Assembly (NCBI GenBank): GCA_007026445.1
Contig: VDMD01000008.1
Location: forward strand, 372,001-436,000
DNA: 64,000 nucleotides
DNA from: Schizophyllum amplum
Taxonomy: Eukaryota; Basidiomycota; Agaricomycetes; Agaricales; Schizophyllaceae
Direction: 5' to 3'
Shown: positions 44,359-55,352 of the stretch, one piece after another
Layout: each line of letters opens with the position of its first letter
How positions within the stretch are numbered: the stretch's first letter is position 1
Position numbers and translations under genes: made by a program
Notes under the pieces: generated by a model
Databases searched by the model: none
The model's input: only the letters and a program-made list of their open reading frames with translations
Told to the model about the DNA's origin: nothing

Positions 44359-45331
44359 ATGCGTCTTCCTCTGCTCAACTGCTCGTCGTTGGCGTATACG
44401 CCTCGCCAGTGATCGTCCCAGGGGACATTCAGCAGCAAGTTCTGTCCGAAGGCGACAGTAACGAGGACGGGGAGGCCTTTCCCGGCTGGTACGACCCAGG
44501 CTCTATGGTGGGCGGTTTCTAGATGTGCGTCGCGCTTCTTATATCTAAACCGATCTAACGGTTATCGCAGTACGCGACGAAGAAGGAGCGGGGGGAACCG
44601 CTGAATGTCATCATATCTGCTCATTCCGATCCTTTTGTTCTCACGAGGATGGATTCTTGCATACTCCCAGTGAGTTTTGCATATTCCATTACACCACAGC
44701 TCTCTAAACTTGTGCAGGTCCATCGGCTTCGCTCGCGAATGCCTAGGTCTCCACAGAGGCGTAAGTGTTCTCGCCCACCTCCCGCATACCGGGGACTGAT
44801 GTCTGTCTCAGTTTATTCATGAAGCGAACCTCGGCGACGGGAGGGAGTCAGAGCACTTCCTCCACCGCGAGTCCTACTTCCCCGTCCTCGGCACCTGCTG
44901 GGAGAGCCTGGCGGGCGGAAACCACTTCCGCGCCTGGAAACAGAACGGCACGCTGGCGAACAGCGGCGCCTGGTTCTTAGGGTGAGTGCTTCTGATCCCC
45001 TTGCTATCTCCTGCTGATTCTCTCTAGGGTATCGCGAGAGAAGGTCCGCTGATCTTCGCTCCCTTCCTGCTAAAGTACTGACCGATGGCAGGACTCGAGC
45101 AAGAGCCATATGATCATTCCCAACGGCTACAACCTCGGCCGCGACTGGCTCGTTGAGCGGGCTGTTGCTGGCTCGCGGTGGAAAGGAGCGTGGTGGAAGG
45201 CTGACGTTGAGTGGCGCGCCGGCTTGCTTGAGCCAGGAAGGAAGGTGCGTAAATGCAATGTAATGAACGAGTTGAGTGTGCTAACGCGCTATCGTCAGGT
45301 GTCAACCATGGCATCGAGCAAGACGGCTTAG
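44359..45331 (+). CDS. Secreted protein of unknown function, frame-broken
   Basis: ATG 44359 (MRLPLLN) starts what looks like a signal peptide (LLVVGVYAS) in the next frame. SPVIVPGDIQQQVL, FPGWYDPGSMVGGF, YATKKERGEPLNVIISAHSD, SIGFARECLGLH, IHEANLGDGRESEHFLHRES, YFPVLGTCWESLAGGNHFRA, WKQNGTLANSGAWFLG, SHMIIPNGYNLGRDWLVERA, WWKADVEWRAGLLEPGRK and VNHGIEQDG follow over several exons. The text matches a family of fungal hypothetical secreted proteins as I remember it, but no function is known to me. At least four one-base deficits are needed (near 44382, 44520, 44637 and 45290) to keep one frame. Either a young pseudogene or sequence indels. Confidence 0.6.
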
Positions 45332-46139
45332 TCGCCATCCTGACTGTCAGCGACTATAGCTTCCCTTGCCAGCATATCCCGGTCTATCGGCATTCTCCAG
45401 ATATCTTTACCCTACCTAACGGGTCACACCCTAGACATCATCACATTTTCTTTTTATTTCCATCCTTGGCGCGTCTCACCACACAAGTCCCAGAGTTTGC
45501 GCACCATCATCATTATTCCTATACTTACGATCTTTCACGACGGTCTGGACCCTTGGTTTTTCCACATCTTTTCCCTTCTCCTTCATTGTAATTTCAATGT
45601 GTGCCATCTACTTCCACCATCTGTACTCACTTATCGGCTCTGGTGCAGTTTGACTGCTCCAGTAGCTGCTTGTACCCACCTGCTTCGGGTTAGCTCTCCA
45701 CCTGAGGCGTCTGTACCCCGTCTGCGCTATGCTACCGGTTCACCCGATAGCAACGCTAATCTAGACCGTGTATGTATTTCTATGCCATCGCTTCATCTGC
45801 ATAATGGTCTATCTATCTATGTGACTCCTGACACTGTGTCCTTCCTTGTCGTCTCTTCGGATCGGTGAAGGGATGTCATCCGACGACAATTAAGAACAGG
45901 TGCTGTCAAGGCGTCCAGTGACGCAGCAAGCCCTTCATTCTTCTCTTTGTGCGTGAGTAGCGAAATTTCAGCATGAAAACATAGGCAGAGAAAGACATTC
46001 GCGTCGTCTTCCAGTTGGACTCCAAGTCCATTGTTGAAGTCGAACATACGACCGGCTATCACCGGCTTACCTAACCGTATGTATTGTTCTGAACCCGTTG
46101 CCGTTGATCAGCATCTCCTGCTCAACGCGCTCCTCGACA
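45332..46139. other. Intergenic stretch upstream of the MAPKK
   Basis: About 800 bases, CT-rich between 45440 and 45620. Overlapping short frames show no recognisable motif. Probably the long promoter and 5' leader of the kinase gene. Confidence 0.45.
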
Positions 46140-47769
46140 ATGGCGACCCCCATCCGCAAGAAACGCAACTTCAAGGCGCTCGCGCTGCCCCAGGCGCGAC
46201 GGGCCCTGCATCCCCAATGACGCCTGACGAGCCCGAGCCCATCCCCACACGCCCGGCACCAGCACCCGCACCCCCGCCGCCGTGCGCAACGTGCCCACAG
46301 CAACGCGCCCGCCCAGCACCCGCAGGCGCGGCGGAGGCGGCAAGAAACGCCCTCCGCCGATGGTGCTAAAGGCGCCGAAGATACCCACGCCCATCGCGCC
46401 CCGGAGCCCGCCGCGCAGGACGACAGCAACCTACTCACCGTGCACGCACAGTCGAACTCGGCGCCGAATACCGCGTCCCCTGCCGCGCTCCCCTCTGCGC
46501 GCAGAAACAACTACCATGCGACGTTGTCGAACACGCTGGCGAACCTGGATATGAACGCAGAGACGAAGCTCGATCTGCGGAACGAGGACTTGCGCGATAT
46601 CCACGAGCTCGGACAGGGCAACGGGGGGAGCGTGAAGAAGGTCGAGCATATGCCGACTGGCATTATGATGGCGAAAAAGGCGCGTGTGTGTTCGCTGATT
46701 GGGTTGCGGTCGCTGACGCGCCTGCAGAACGTTCTCATCGATGCGAAGCCGGCCGTGCGCAAGCAAATCCTGCGCGAGCTGCAGATTATGCACGACTGCC
46801 ACTCCAAATACATCATCTCCTTTTGGGGCGCGTTTCTCGCTGACCCGAATATATGCATATGCATGGAGTTTATGGACAAGGGTTCCTTGGACGGTATCTA
46901 CAAGAAGATTGGACCCATCGACATGGAGGTGTGGGGAAGGTCGCGCTCGCGGTGCTCGAGGGTCTTACATACCTCTATGACGTTCATCGGATTATTCACC
47001 GAGGTACGCTGCATGATTTGGAGCGCGTTTCCTTGCCTTACCGTACTCAGACATCAAGCCCTCGAATGTTTTGTGTAACTCGAAGGGCGAGATCAAGATC
47101 TGCGACTTTGGTGTGTCTGGAGAGCTGATCAACTCCATCGCGGACACCTTCGTCGGCACGTCCACCTACATGTCGGTGCGGCTCTCTACCTTGCCTGGCT
47201 ATCTACTCACGCTAACACTCTCCGCCAGCCCGAGCGGATACAAGGCGCACAGTACACCGTCAAATCCGACGTCTGGTCCCTCGGCATCTCCCTCATAGAA
47301 CTCGCCCTCGGCCGCTTCCCCTTCTCCGAATCCGGCGACTCGGACGACTCCGACCTCTCCGACCTCGAGGGCACCCTCCAGCCGGAACGCCCGGGGTCTT
47401 CATGATGGGCCTCCCGCCCCCGCGGCCGCGCAAGAAGACGTCGAAGGCGGACAAGCGGAAGAGCAAGGGCGTCAGTCTGCAGGGCGGCGGGATGACGATG
47501 AGCATCCTGGAGCTGCTGCAGCATATCGTGAACGAGCCCGCGCCGAAGCTGTCGCCCGAGGGGCGCTTTCCGCTAGCGGAGGAGTTCATTGACGGGTGCT
47601 TGTTGAAGGATCCGGAGCAGCGGAGGACGCCGAAGGATCTCTTGGTGAGTCGTCTTAGATGCGGGGCGTGGATGTGGATGGGATGTTGACCGGGTCGACA
47701 GAAACATATGTGGATCCAACAGGCGCGTGTGTCCGACTTCGATCTCAGGCATGGGCCAACACCTTCTGA
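46140..47769 (+). CDS. STE7: MAP kinase kinase, Ste7/Fuz7 type
   Basis: ATG 46140 starts [18 protein letters not shown], a short basic stretch likely to be a MAPK docking site. A Pro/Ala-rich region follows, then [20 protein letters not shown] (glycine-rich loop) and MAKKA with the ATP-binding Lys. [13 protein letters not shown] and [12 protein letters not shown] (catalytic loop made by splicing) come next, then [20 protein letters not shown] with [14 protein letters not shown] (the SIADT activation-loop sites) and [19 protein letters not shown]. The activation loop matches the Ste7 class (pheromone/mating and filamentation) rather than Pbs2 or Mkk1. One-base shifts are needed in the N-terminal Pro-rich part (three places between 46190 and 46390), near 46935 ([14 protein letters not shown]) and near 47752. 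The kinase is likely functional and the frame breaks artefacts. Confidence 0.9.
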
Positions 47770-48199
47770 GCGCTGAGCCATCATACGGATACCTCCTTCA
47801 CGATGATACGAATGTCGCCGTTCGTCATATACCTTCCGGCTGGCCGGACAAGCGCTGCGAGGCTGCCGCAGACGTGGGGATGAGGGAACCTGCCTGTCGA
47901 CATGTACTGGTGTCTTCCATCCATCTGCTTCTCCGGTGTTGTCTGTACGTGGCCCATGTATTGTCTCAATGTAACTCTGTAAAGGAAGGACACGATATTT
48001 CAAGCGCGAACCTCCAGTCTCCCGATGTGACTGCCGTCCCCGCGCCTTCGCGCCTTTGCCACATTCCGGGCCCATCCACTGACGTTCCTCCTCGAGCTGT
48101 TTAACTCACCTTCATAGATCATACGACAATGCCTCACAGTCCCGCTACTTGCGAATTCAGTGCGTACCCCGTCAGTCGTGCATGGCTATGTTTACACGA
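47770..48199. other. Intergenic stretch
   Basis: Nothing recognised between the MAPKK and the transporter relic. Confidence 0.35.
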
Positions 48200-48885
48200 C
48201 AATCAGAGAGATGATACCGACGTCCATGGCCCCCAATTCGGTAGATCCAACCTTGATCTATGTGATCACGATTTGCTACATGTCCGAGTGGTTTTTTCGA
48301 GCGGCGCGGTATCGCTAACGGTGTCATGACCGCCGGTGAGTCGCATTATTGACATGCCTCTGCGTGCGGTCGTCTCACGATGGGGGTCCTTTCGGACCGG
48401 TTCAACCCTGGGGTGCGCCTTCGTTCTCTGGGGAGTGCTTTCTCGTACGTTTACGGGCCTCATTGCGTTCGGTATTGTATACGAGGTGTTTTTAAACGGA
48501 TGATCGACATTGTGGACAGGATTTATCCGGCTATTGCCAGTAAGCAGCACTATGAGATTCAGCTTAATACAGCGAGTGTACTCATGTATTCACAGAACAG
48601 AACCCAAACTTGTCGACGACGCTCTTCGGCTGGTTGCTCCTTACGCGAGGATTAGGCAGCATGCTCTCGACGCCGATTTCGACAGCGCTTGAGACGCCCG
48701 CGTCCTCAAACAACACCGCAAGCTCGCTCGCGGCGCTTGAGCTAGGTTTCCGAGTTGCGGGTGGGCGATTTGAGAACATGATCGTGTACACGGGGACATG
48801 TTTTGCAGGCACTGCCGTGGTAGCCATTGTGGGTTGGGGTGCAGAAGTCAGGAAACGGCTTCGAGCGACTGTCTCTGCCCAGTGA
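48200..48885 (+). pseudogene. Internally deleted relic of the MCT-like MFS transporter
   Basis: Starts within a transporter segment (LIYVITICYMSEWFF, with an extra T in a T run, then ERRGIANGVMTAG). It jumps directly to GRLTMGVLSDRFNP, then AFVLWGVLSRTFTGLIAF, an in-frame TGA at 48501-48503, STLWTGFIR, and after an intron TTLFGWLLL, TPISTALETPASSNNTASSL and EVRKRLRATVSAQ. Compared with the gene at 38.6-40.4 kb it lacks the first membrane segments and the whole middle between VMTAG and GRLTMG (roughly 150-200 residues). It cannot encode a working carrier. Confidence 0.82.
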
Positions 48886-49686
48886 TGAAATCGTGTACTC
48901 ATCGGTAGTAGTGGCGCGGGGCGCCAGTCCCCGCCACTGATCGACGCACATCGCACGCACATGCATATTCCCTTCACAATTGATCTTTTGTTGGCTAACG
49001 TGGGCAGATATAATGTACACGTCGGACAGTGTTCAACGTTGAACATAGGGTCGAAGCCCCACTGGGTCCTACTCTTATAGATTTCTGTCCGTGCTCTGCT
49101 CAAAAGATATCTGCAAGGAGGTACAGGATAAATAGTTGACAACCACGCACAGTATCGATAAACGCTCGAGCGGTATGCATGTTTCGATGCTTTGGGCACT
49201 AGGATGCCCACCGGCAACTTCCGGAAATGTTGATATTATGTCATACTTGATGCATAATAATTGGATGATCGCCGGTCGGCTCTCGATGCCTCTCGCCGTC
49301 AGTACTTATGAAGCTTGAAGCCTTCGGAGAGTCCGTATCCATCTGAGCCAGTGCCCGCCAGTGCCCGTCATTCGCTGAACTATGGAACTATCTTGGAACC
49401 AGGTAACACCGTCCTCCATCAGGCCGCGGATGAGCTGTCTCGACTCTCAATGCTCATTGGTAAGCATCAACTCAGTGCCAAAATCGGCAAACTTACCCTG
49501 GACTTACCTACCAGACGGAAGACAGCCGTCAAGCCTTGTGGTCCTTGTATAGGTCCATGGTGGTCCGCCAGTGGTCACTGTCCTCGTCTGGACGACCCTC
49601 GGGATCCCACCCGTCCTCGTCCTTGCCTTAAAAGTGGGATACCTGGCTCTTTCTACCATTCTGACGAGCTTCTACATTCACTACAA
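48886..49686. other. Intergenic stretch with a GC-rich hairpin
   Basis: Just after the relic, 48911-48937 can fold into a stem (GTGGCGCGGGG with CCCCGCCAC) around CGCCAGT. The rest up to the NmrA gene shows nothing recognisable. Confidence 0.35.
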
Positions 49687-51009
49687 TGTCGCGCATCGCC
49701 ACTGTTTTCCTTGCTACCAGCCTCCAAGGTACTGTATAGCAACGCCAGCCCAATCCAAACCAGTGGATTTGCTTCGGATCCGAGAGTCTTTTCTTACGCT
49801 TCTTCAGGCTCTTCTGTCGTTCGCGCCCTGCTCAAGGACGGCACCTTCACGGTCCGTGCGGTGACGCGGGATGTCAGCAGCGATTCCGCTCGCGCTCTCT
49901 CCGGCCTCGGCTGTCAAGTTGTCGGGGCCACGATGGACGACAAGGACGCTGTCAGCAAAGCCGTCGCCGGCGCCGAATGTGTCGCTCTTGTACGCCGCTC
50001 ATCATTCACTGTATAAAGGTCTCCGCTCAATATTACACAGATTACACTTCCCAGCTGGAAAGGCATACCCGAGTTGACGCAGGGCATCAATGTCATTGAC
50101 GCCAGCAAGGCAGCCGGGGTCAAGTTCATTTCTTTCAGGTTCGTATGGTGTGCGTTATACATGTTATCGCCCTCAGTGACACTCTACCTTTGCCTCAGTA
50201 CGCTCCCCAGTCTACGGGACATGTCAAACGGGAAATATACGAATGCGAACCACTTCGACGGTTTGTACATCGCTTCTGCCGTCAGCGCAATGCTCTAACA
50301 CAAATTCCTTCAGACAAGGCTGCTATTCAGAAGCATCTTGAGGCCTCTCAAATCCCTTACGCGTGCATCTCTCCCGGGAACTTTCTAGAGAATGTGATGC
50401 CCGGGTACGTCGACACCCTCCACTTGTTTGCGGCCCCATTGACATGTCTTCAGTCGGCAGCCAACGTTTCCTTTCGTGAAGACTGAGACCGGGTATTTGA
50501 TGAACACGTTCGAGCGACCCGGAACCGTCCTCATTCAGACCTGGATTGGCCGGGACATGGGGCCCCGCTGTCACCGCGCTTCTTACGCAGTATACGACGC
50601 GTCTGGCCGAGATCAACAAGCAGACGTTCGTCCTTGGCTCCGCGCGTACTACTGCCGAGGAATCAGCTGCAGAGCTCGCTAAAGGTGAGCGTACTTAGTG
50701 AAGCGCTTGTGAACCTGTATTGAAGCGCTTTCAGGACTGGGAAAGCCCGTTGAAGTCAAGCACCTCGGCAAAGCTGGCTTTCCGCCCATCGCTGACATGG
50801 TGAGTCTTCTCATCATCTGGCCTACAGCTCTCAAGCCGGGCGTTCGTACTCGCGCATTCTCATTACTTGGCCAGTTCGATTGCTCGGCTGAGCATGACTG
50901 GTTTCCTAACGTCAAGATTCCTGACCCGCGCCTGAAGGCGCTCGGAGTCGAGGTCGGCACTATTGAAGAGTTTGCCGCAACTGTCTTGAAGCCGAGCATC
51001 GAGGCGTGA
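49687..51009 (+). CDS. NmrA-like NAD(P)-binding family protein
   Basis: Starts MSRIATVFLATSLQ, splices into GSSVVRALLKDGTFTVRAVT, a Rossmann start in which the usual GATGxxG is modified (TSLQGSSV). DVSSDSARALSGLGCQVVGA, DDKDAVSKAVAG, ITLPSWKGIPELTQGINVID, AAIQKHLEASQIPYACISPG and NFLENVMPG, TETGYLMNTFERPGTVLIQT, and LGKPVEVKHLG follow; the end is AATVLKPSIEA. This order is typical of NmrA/HSCARG redox-sensing regulators related to short-chain dehydrogenases. About seven introns. After GRDMG the coding shifts frame in GGGGCCCC at about 50561 (to GPAVTALLTQYTTRLAEINK). The Tyr-x3-Lys of SDR enzymes is not seen, so a regulatory rather than enzymatic role is likely. Confidence 0.8.
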
Positions 51010-51811
51010 ACTTGGTCGCATATGTCGCGCAAGCGTATCTTTGTCTATATCTATCAAACTGTATCTATATCTGCATTTTTGACAATCAAGCTAGCCCTAC
51101 GCAGCGTAAAGCGCACCGGAGTCCTTGTCATGCGGATCCTCAATTCGAGGAACAGATATATTAATATATTATTTTTGTGGACTTTACGGGTGGTGGGCGG
51201 CAGCACCAAAGCATGTAAGGCTGACACGACTGGCACCAAATACTATGGAACATCTTCCCCTGCCAGCTACCACGGGGGACCAAGTTGTCCTTGCAAAGTC
51301 TGAATGAGACCCCTTCGAGTTGAACTTCGAGGGCACGTGCCCGTGAGACCAAACGCCGGAGGTTTAATTTCCTTTTTGGCTCATGTTGCCCTTGTTCTCG
51401 ACTATCACAAACGCTTCCGACTGTTTCGACTGCCGACTGAACAGTGAATCGACGGAATGGCGCATACGTGTTGTGATCTCGCGCGGGGAGTCTTACGCAG
51501 AAAGCGTTGCCATCGCTTCTTTTGTTATGCGCAGGTCCGAGGAAACAATAAGACGGGATCGGGTTGCGATCTTTGGGCCACATAATAACTTGAGGCTTCG
51601 GTGGGGGGCGTGCAGCTCCGGGCGACGTCACACTCTACGGGAAGATCCTTTTGTTTGGCGCCCGTTCTACAATAGTCCAGTGCTATATGCAGGTGCGCGT
51701 GCCTTTGTATTCCATCAGCCGCCCGAAGCCTTCGCAACCATCGCCTGCTTTATAACATCCAGCGGGGTCCTCGAGTCAAATACCCGCCACAACCGGAGCC
51801 ACTTTCTCTTT
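51010..51811. other. Intergenic stretch
   Basis: Contains AT-rich bases around 51150-51175 (TATATTAATATATTATTTTT) just after the NmrA gene, possibly its 3' end region. No gene recognised before 51812. Confidence 0.35.
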
Positions 51812-52987
51812 ATGCCAGCGCCATATAAATCCATGTCAGCGCAGACCATGGTCGAGCGCCGGTCGTCGGCCACTAAACGAGCCAGAATGGCGCACGCCAC
51901 GAAGAGTCGCAAAGGCTGTCCGTGCTTCAATCCGCAACCGCCCGACGCTATCACGAACTGTGCGAAGAGGGCAGGGATAGAGGACTTGATTTACAAAGTG
52001 CGTGGTCGCAGACTTGGCTAGAGCCGACCTTCTGACGCGGGACGCAGGAGCATTCTATGCCCTTGCGAGAGGTGTACAGACTGCTGTTCCTCGTACCTCG
52101 CGACGACGAAAATCTGCGATTTTATAACAAGACGGCGGACGAATCCAGATGCTTGCTATGGGCGATCTGCACGCAGTGCGTTCCTTCCCATCCTTACTTA
52201 TAAAGTGCTCATCATCTGTCTCCCCTCTAGCCCACTTGTCGACGCCAGATTCACGTATCCCGCTATGCTGGGCTCTATTGCTGAGCAAACCTTTCACTAT
52301 GGGATCAAGCCTCTCCAGCACTGGGCTATGGACGCTATACACATCATCACCCGCCCGCCTAGCACGGTACTCCGGACCTGCCCCGTCGATGCGATGGCCT
52401 ACCTGTCCCGAGCCGCACTGGCGTATTACGAGCCTCCCCTCCTCGACCTCATCACGGACCACTGGATCAACCGCCTGCTCCTGCCCCAGTCCCCGCACGC
52501 TCTCCCTCCAGAGGACGCTATCGTATACGGCGAGCATACGAGTCAGCTCATGCTGCAAGCGGCCGCCTCTTACGCGTATATGATACGCGACCTCCCTACG
52601 ATAGCCGCGGACGTCAAAGCCCGCGCCATCCGCCCCAAGCCTCCGCTCAACGGGATCCTGCAGCGACACGTGCTCGCTGGGTACAAGTCCCTGAGCGTCG
52701 TAGCGGCGCGTCTGCGCGCCGCGCCACCGCCCTATCCTCGCGCCGAGGAATGCACCGAAGAGGAGCACTGGAAGTGCGAGCGCGTGTGGGGGCGCGCCTG
52801 GCACGCAGTCGCTGGCGACATGAACGTGGACGTCATCAACCGGCTCGCTACGGCGCAGGCAATCCTGCGCCGCGACGCACGCCTGGCGCGGGTGATGAAC
52901 GACGCGTGCCGCGAGGCGGCGTTCGCTGCGCTTCGGAAGGCACGGATGGACACTCTGAAGCACCTGCCACACCACTTCGACTTGTAG
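51812..52987 (+). CDS. Uncharacterised basidiomycete protein
   Basis: An N-terminal exon (start ATG 51812 tentative) with a basic stretch (SSATKRARMAHATKSRKG) and IEDLIYK splices (gtgcgt...acgcag) to EHSMPLREVYRLLFLVPRDD and ESRCLLWAICT. A second intron joins CTH to PLVDARFTYPAMLGSIAEQT. The long last exon has GIKPLQHWAMDAIHIITRPP, CPVDAMAYLSRAALAYYEPP and ends TLKHLPHHFDL. I recall similar proteins in polypores and other agaricomycetes, but no function or domain name. Mostly alpha-helical by composition. No signal peptide or membrane segment. Confidence 0.65.
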
Positions 52988-53658
52988 GGTGCGGTATCGC
53001 TCCCTGCCGCGCGCGCGCCGCCTGGGGTGGCGTCGGCGGATCTGGAGCGACGGACCGAACGGATAGAAGTTGTGGTGCGGTGGCACTGCGACGCGTCCAC
53101 GAGCTGCGCTCTGGCGATACACACTTTTGGACTGGAGATGATTTTCTCTTCGTCGACTATATCTGCTCTTATGCTTTTTCGCTGTTCCTGTATGGCTCCC
53201 TTCGCATTGCTTCAGGTCCTTGCGCATCTGTATGCATACTTATCACTATCACGCTGTGCTATCCTGCCTCTCCCGCACATTCCATACACCCATGTAACAT
53301 AGCACATACCACACCCCGCACATCGCTGTAATTATCCGCTTCATGCAACAATCGCGTCCATTCTTGTCCTTTGCCACCTGCTTTCGTTTGACTCAAAGAG
53401 ACGACAGTCCAAGGTCGTCGGTGAAGTGAGGCGCGGTGAAACACGCTTCAAGCAGGGCATGGTACTGATTCATGCAGGTCTTGGCAGGCAGCCCCTACAG
53501 TCTCCGATACATAGCGCAAGAGAAACACATACTGTACAACAAGACCAACGACACGGTAAGCGTAAGTAATACAGATGGAACAAGGGACGGGACGCTGCGA
53601 GGGCTCACGATGTCTCCCGCGGTGCAGACGTCCCTGATCGTCTAATATGTTATCGAGA
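52988..53658. other. Intergenic stretch, 3' to 3'
   Basis: Lies between the ends of two convergent genes; nothing recognised. Confidence 0.4.
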
Positions 53659-55106
53659 TCACAAAAAGTAGTCCGGCGGTGGTCGTTTTGCGGGTACTGA
53701 GCGTACATCCTGGAGAGATGGTTAGTCAACGTGGAGAAACACAGGGCATGGCGTTGGCGGGAGAGGGAGAAAGCGACGCCTAGGTTATGCGATGGCGAAA
53801 ATAGGACTCACGATCGGCGCGTGTTGGAACACTTTGTATTCCTGCGTGAGATGCTCGTCGAGCTCCAATATAGACGCGACGTTGCCACAACTGGAGACCA
53901 TATTATTACAATGCTCGAGAAGAGAAGATGAATCCTCTATAGAGTAGCAGCACTCACCGGTAGCAATAATTCGGGGCACTCCACACTGTCACAATTGTCC
54001 GGTCGAACATCAACTTGTAGCCTGTACTTCGGTCAAACGACCGCCAGACCGGCACAAGACCTTGACGTACCTTCCATGGCGAGCTGATGCGCGCGCGCGA
54101 CGAGATCGATGTTGTTGTCGTGTATAAAGGCTTTCGTGATGTTTGGGCCGAAGAGGTAACCCGCGCCGCGAGGTGAGAGGCCCCAACCTTGGATATCTTG
54201 GGAGCGGGTGAGAGGGGGGAGCGCTTTGGGCCGGTGAGCTTACCGTCTGGATCTGACCATAGCAGGTCACACATCGTGCCGTCGTGCGGGACCTCCTGCT
54301 TTCTATCTATTGCTCGGATCTATTATGTGAGTGAGCTATCATGGAGCGCAGCGTCGCGGACTGAAACCAGGGGGCATAGCAGAGCAGAAAACGTACCTGG
54401 TCAATGGTTCTTAGATTAGGACTCAGCCCGCCATGTACGCAGAACACGCGTCCGTCGACCATGGCGGCGAGGGCGAGGTAGTCGAAGACCTCGCAACACC
54501 ATCGCCAGACGTTCGAGGAGCCGTACTTCCGTTGACACTCATCGTAGAAGCCGTATACCTGTGGCATCATATGAGGGGGAACGAGTTGGAGGAGTGCGTA
54601 ACCACACACTTGGGTGATCTGTCGGCTCTCGTGGTTGCCGCGGATGAGGGTGATGCGATCGGGATACCGAACTTTGAGTGCGAGGAGAAGAAGGAAGGTT
54701 TCGACGCTGTAGAAGCCGCGGTCCACAAAGTCTCCTGCAAGGAAAGTCAGAAGGGGGGTTACCGGCAAGGGTATAACGACGCACCCATGAACAGGTAGTT
54801 CGTCTCCGGACAGAAGCCTCCCAGTTTGAAGAGCTCCAGTAGATCGAAGAATTGACCGTGTATATCCCCACATATCTGAGATAATTAGAGACAGTATTGG
54901 TGCACTTTTATGCACGCACTGTGACGGGGGAGTCAACATGCTGGACGTTCCCCTCCTCGATGAGAATCTCGCGCGCCTTGAGACAGAGGCGCTGAACCTC
55001 GGCCTCTGTAATGGGCTCGCATCGCTGAAGCTGGGCTATTTGTCTGAAAGACTTGAGCAGGCGAATCAAAAGTACCGGCTTCCACCGACCTGTCGAGATC
55101 ACTCAT
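53659..55106 (-). CDS. PPH3: Serine/threonine protein phosphatase PP4 catalytic subunit
   Basis: ATG 55106 gives [10 protein letters not shown], spliced to [39 protein letters not shown] is followed, after an intron, by [17 protein letters not shown] (GDxHG), [18 protein letters not shown] (GDxVDRG), [16 protein letters not shown] (GNHE), [59 protein letters not shown] and [20 protein letters not shown]. It ends [12 protein letters not shown], the methylated DYFL tail of PP2A/PP4. The sequence around [13 protein letters not shown] and [15 protein letters not shown] is nearer PP4 than PP2A or Sit4. PP4 acts in DNA-damage checkpoint recovery. At least six short introns; no frame breaks. Confidence 0.92.
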
Positions 55107-55352
55107 GTTCCCGAGACGCGTCGACAGCGCGTTGAGGCAGCAAACAAGCGCCCCGGTGACGTGATCAGTGATCCCGTGGCACGCGAGTAAGTCTTCTCAC
55201 GGTTCCCCGCCTTTTACTTACGAGACGGCTCCGCGACGGCCTCGGTAGATAAGTAAGCGCCATGAAGAAGACCTGCCCTGGACCTTTAAATACGATGCGG
55301 CAGCCCACGCAGACCTTGTCCTCTGACCCCATCGCTCAAAGTTTCAACCACC
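55107..55352. promoter_or_regulatory. Bidirectional promoter region, PP4 / MFS transporter 1
   Basis: Only 246 bases separate the divergent start codons, so both promoters must lie here. No TATA box near either start was clear. Confidence 0.5.

Noticed and set aside
51812..52987. BTB/POZ domain protein
   Set aside because: Considered because similar architectures are common in agaricomycetes, but no BTB core motif could be identified.
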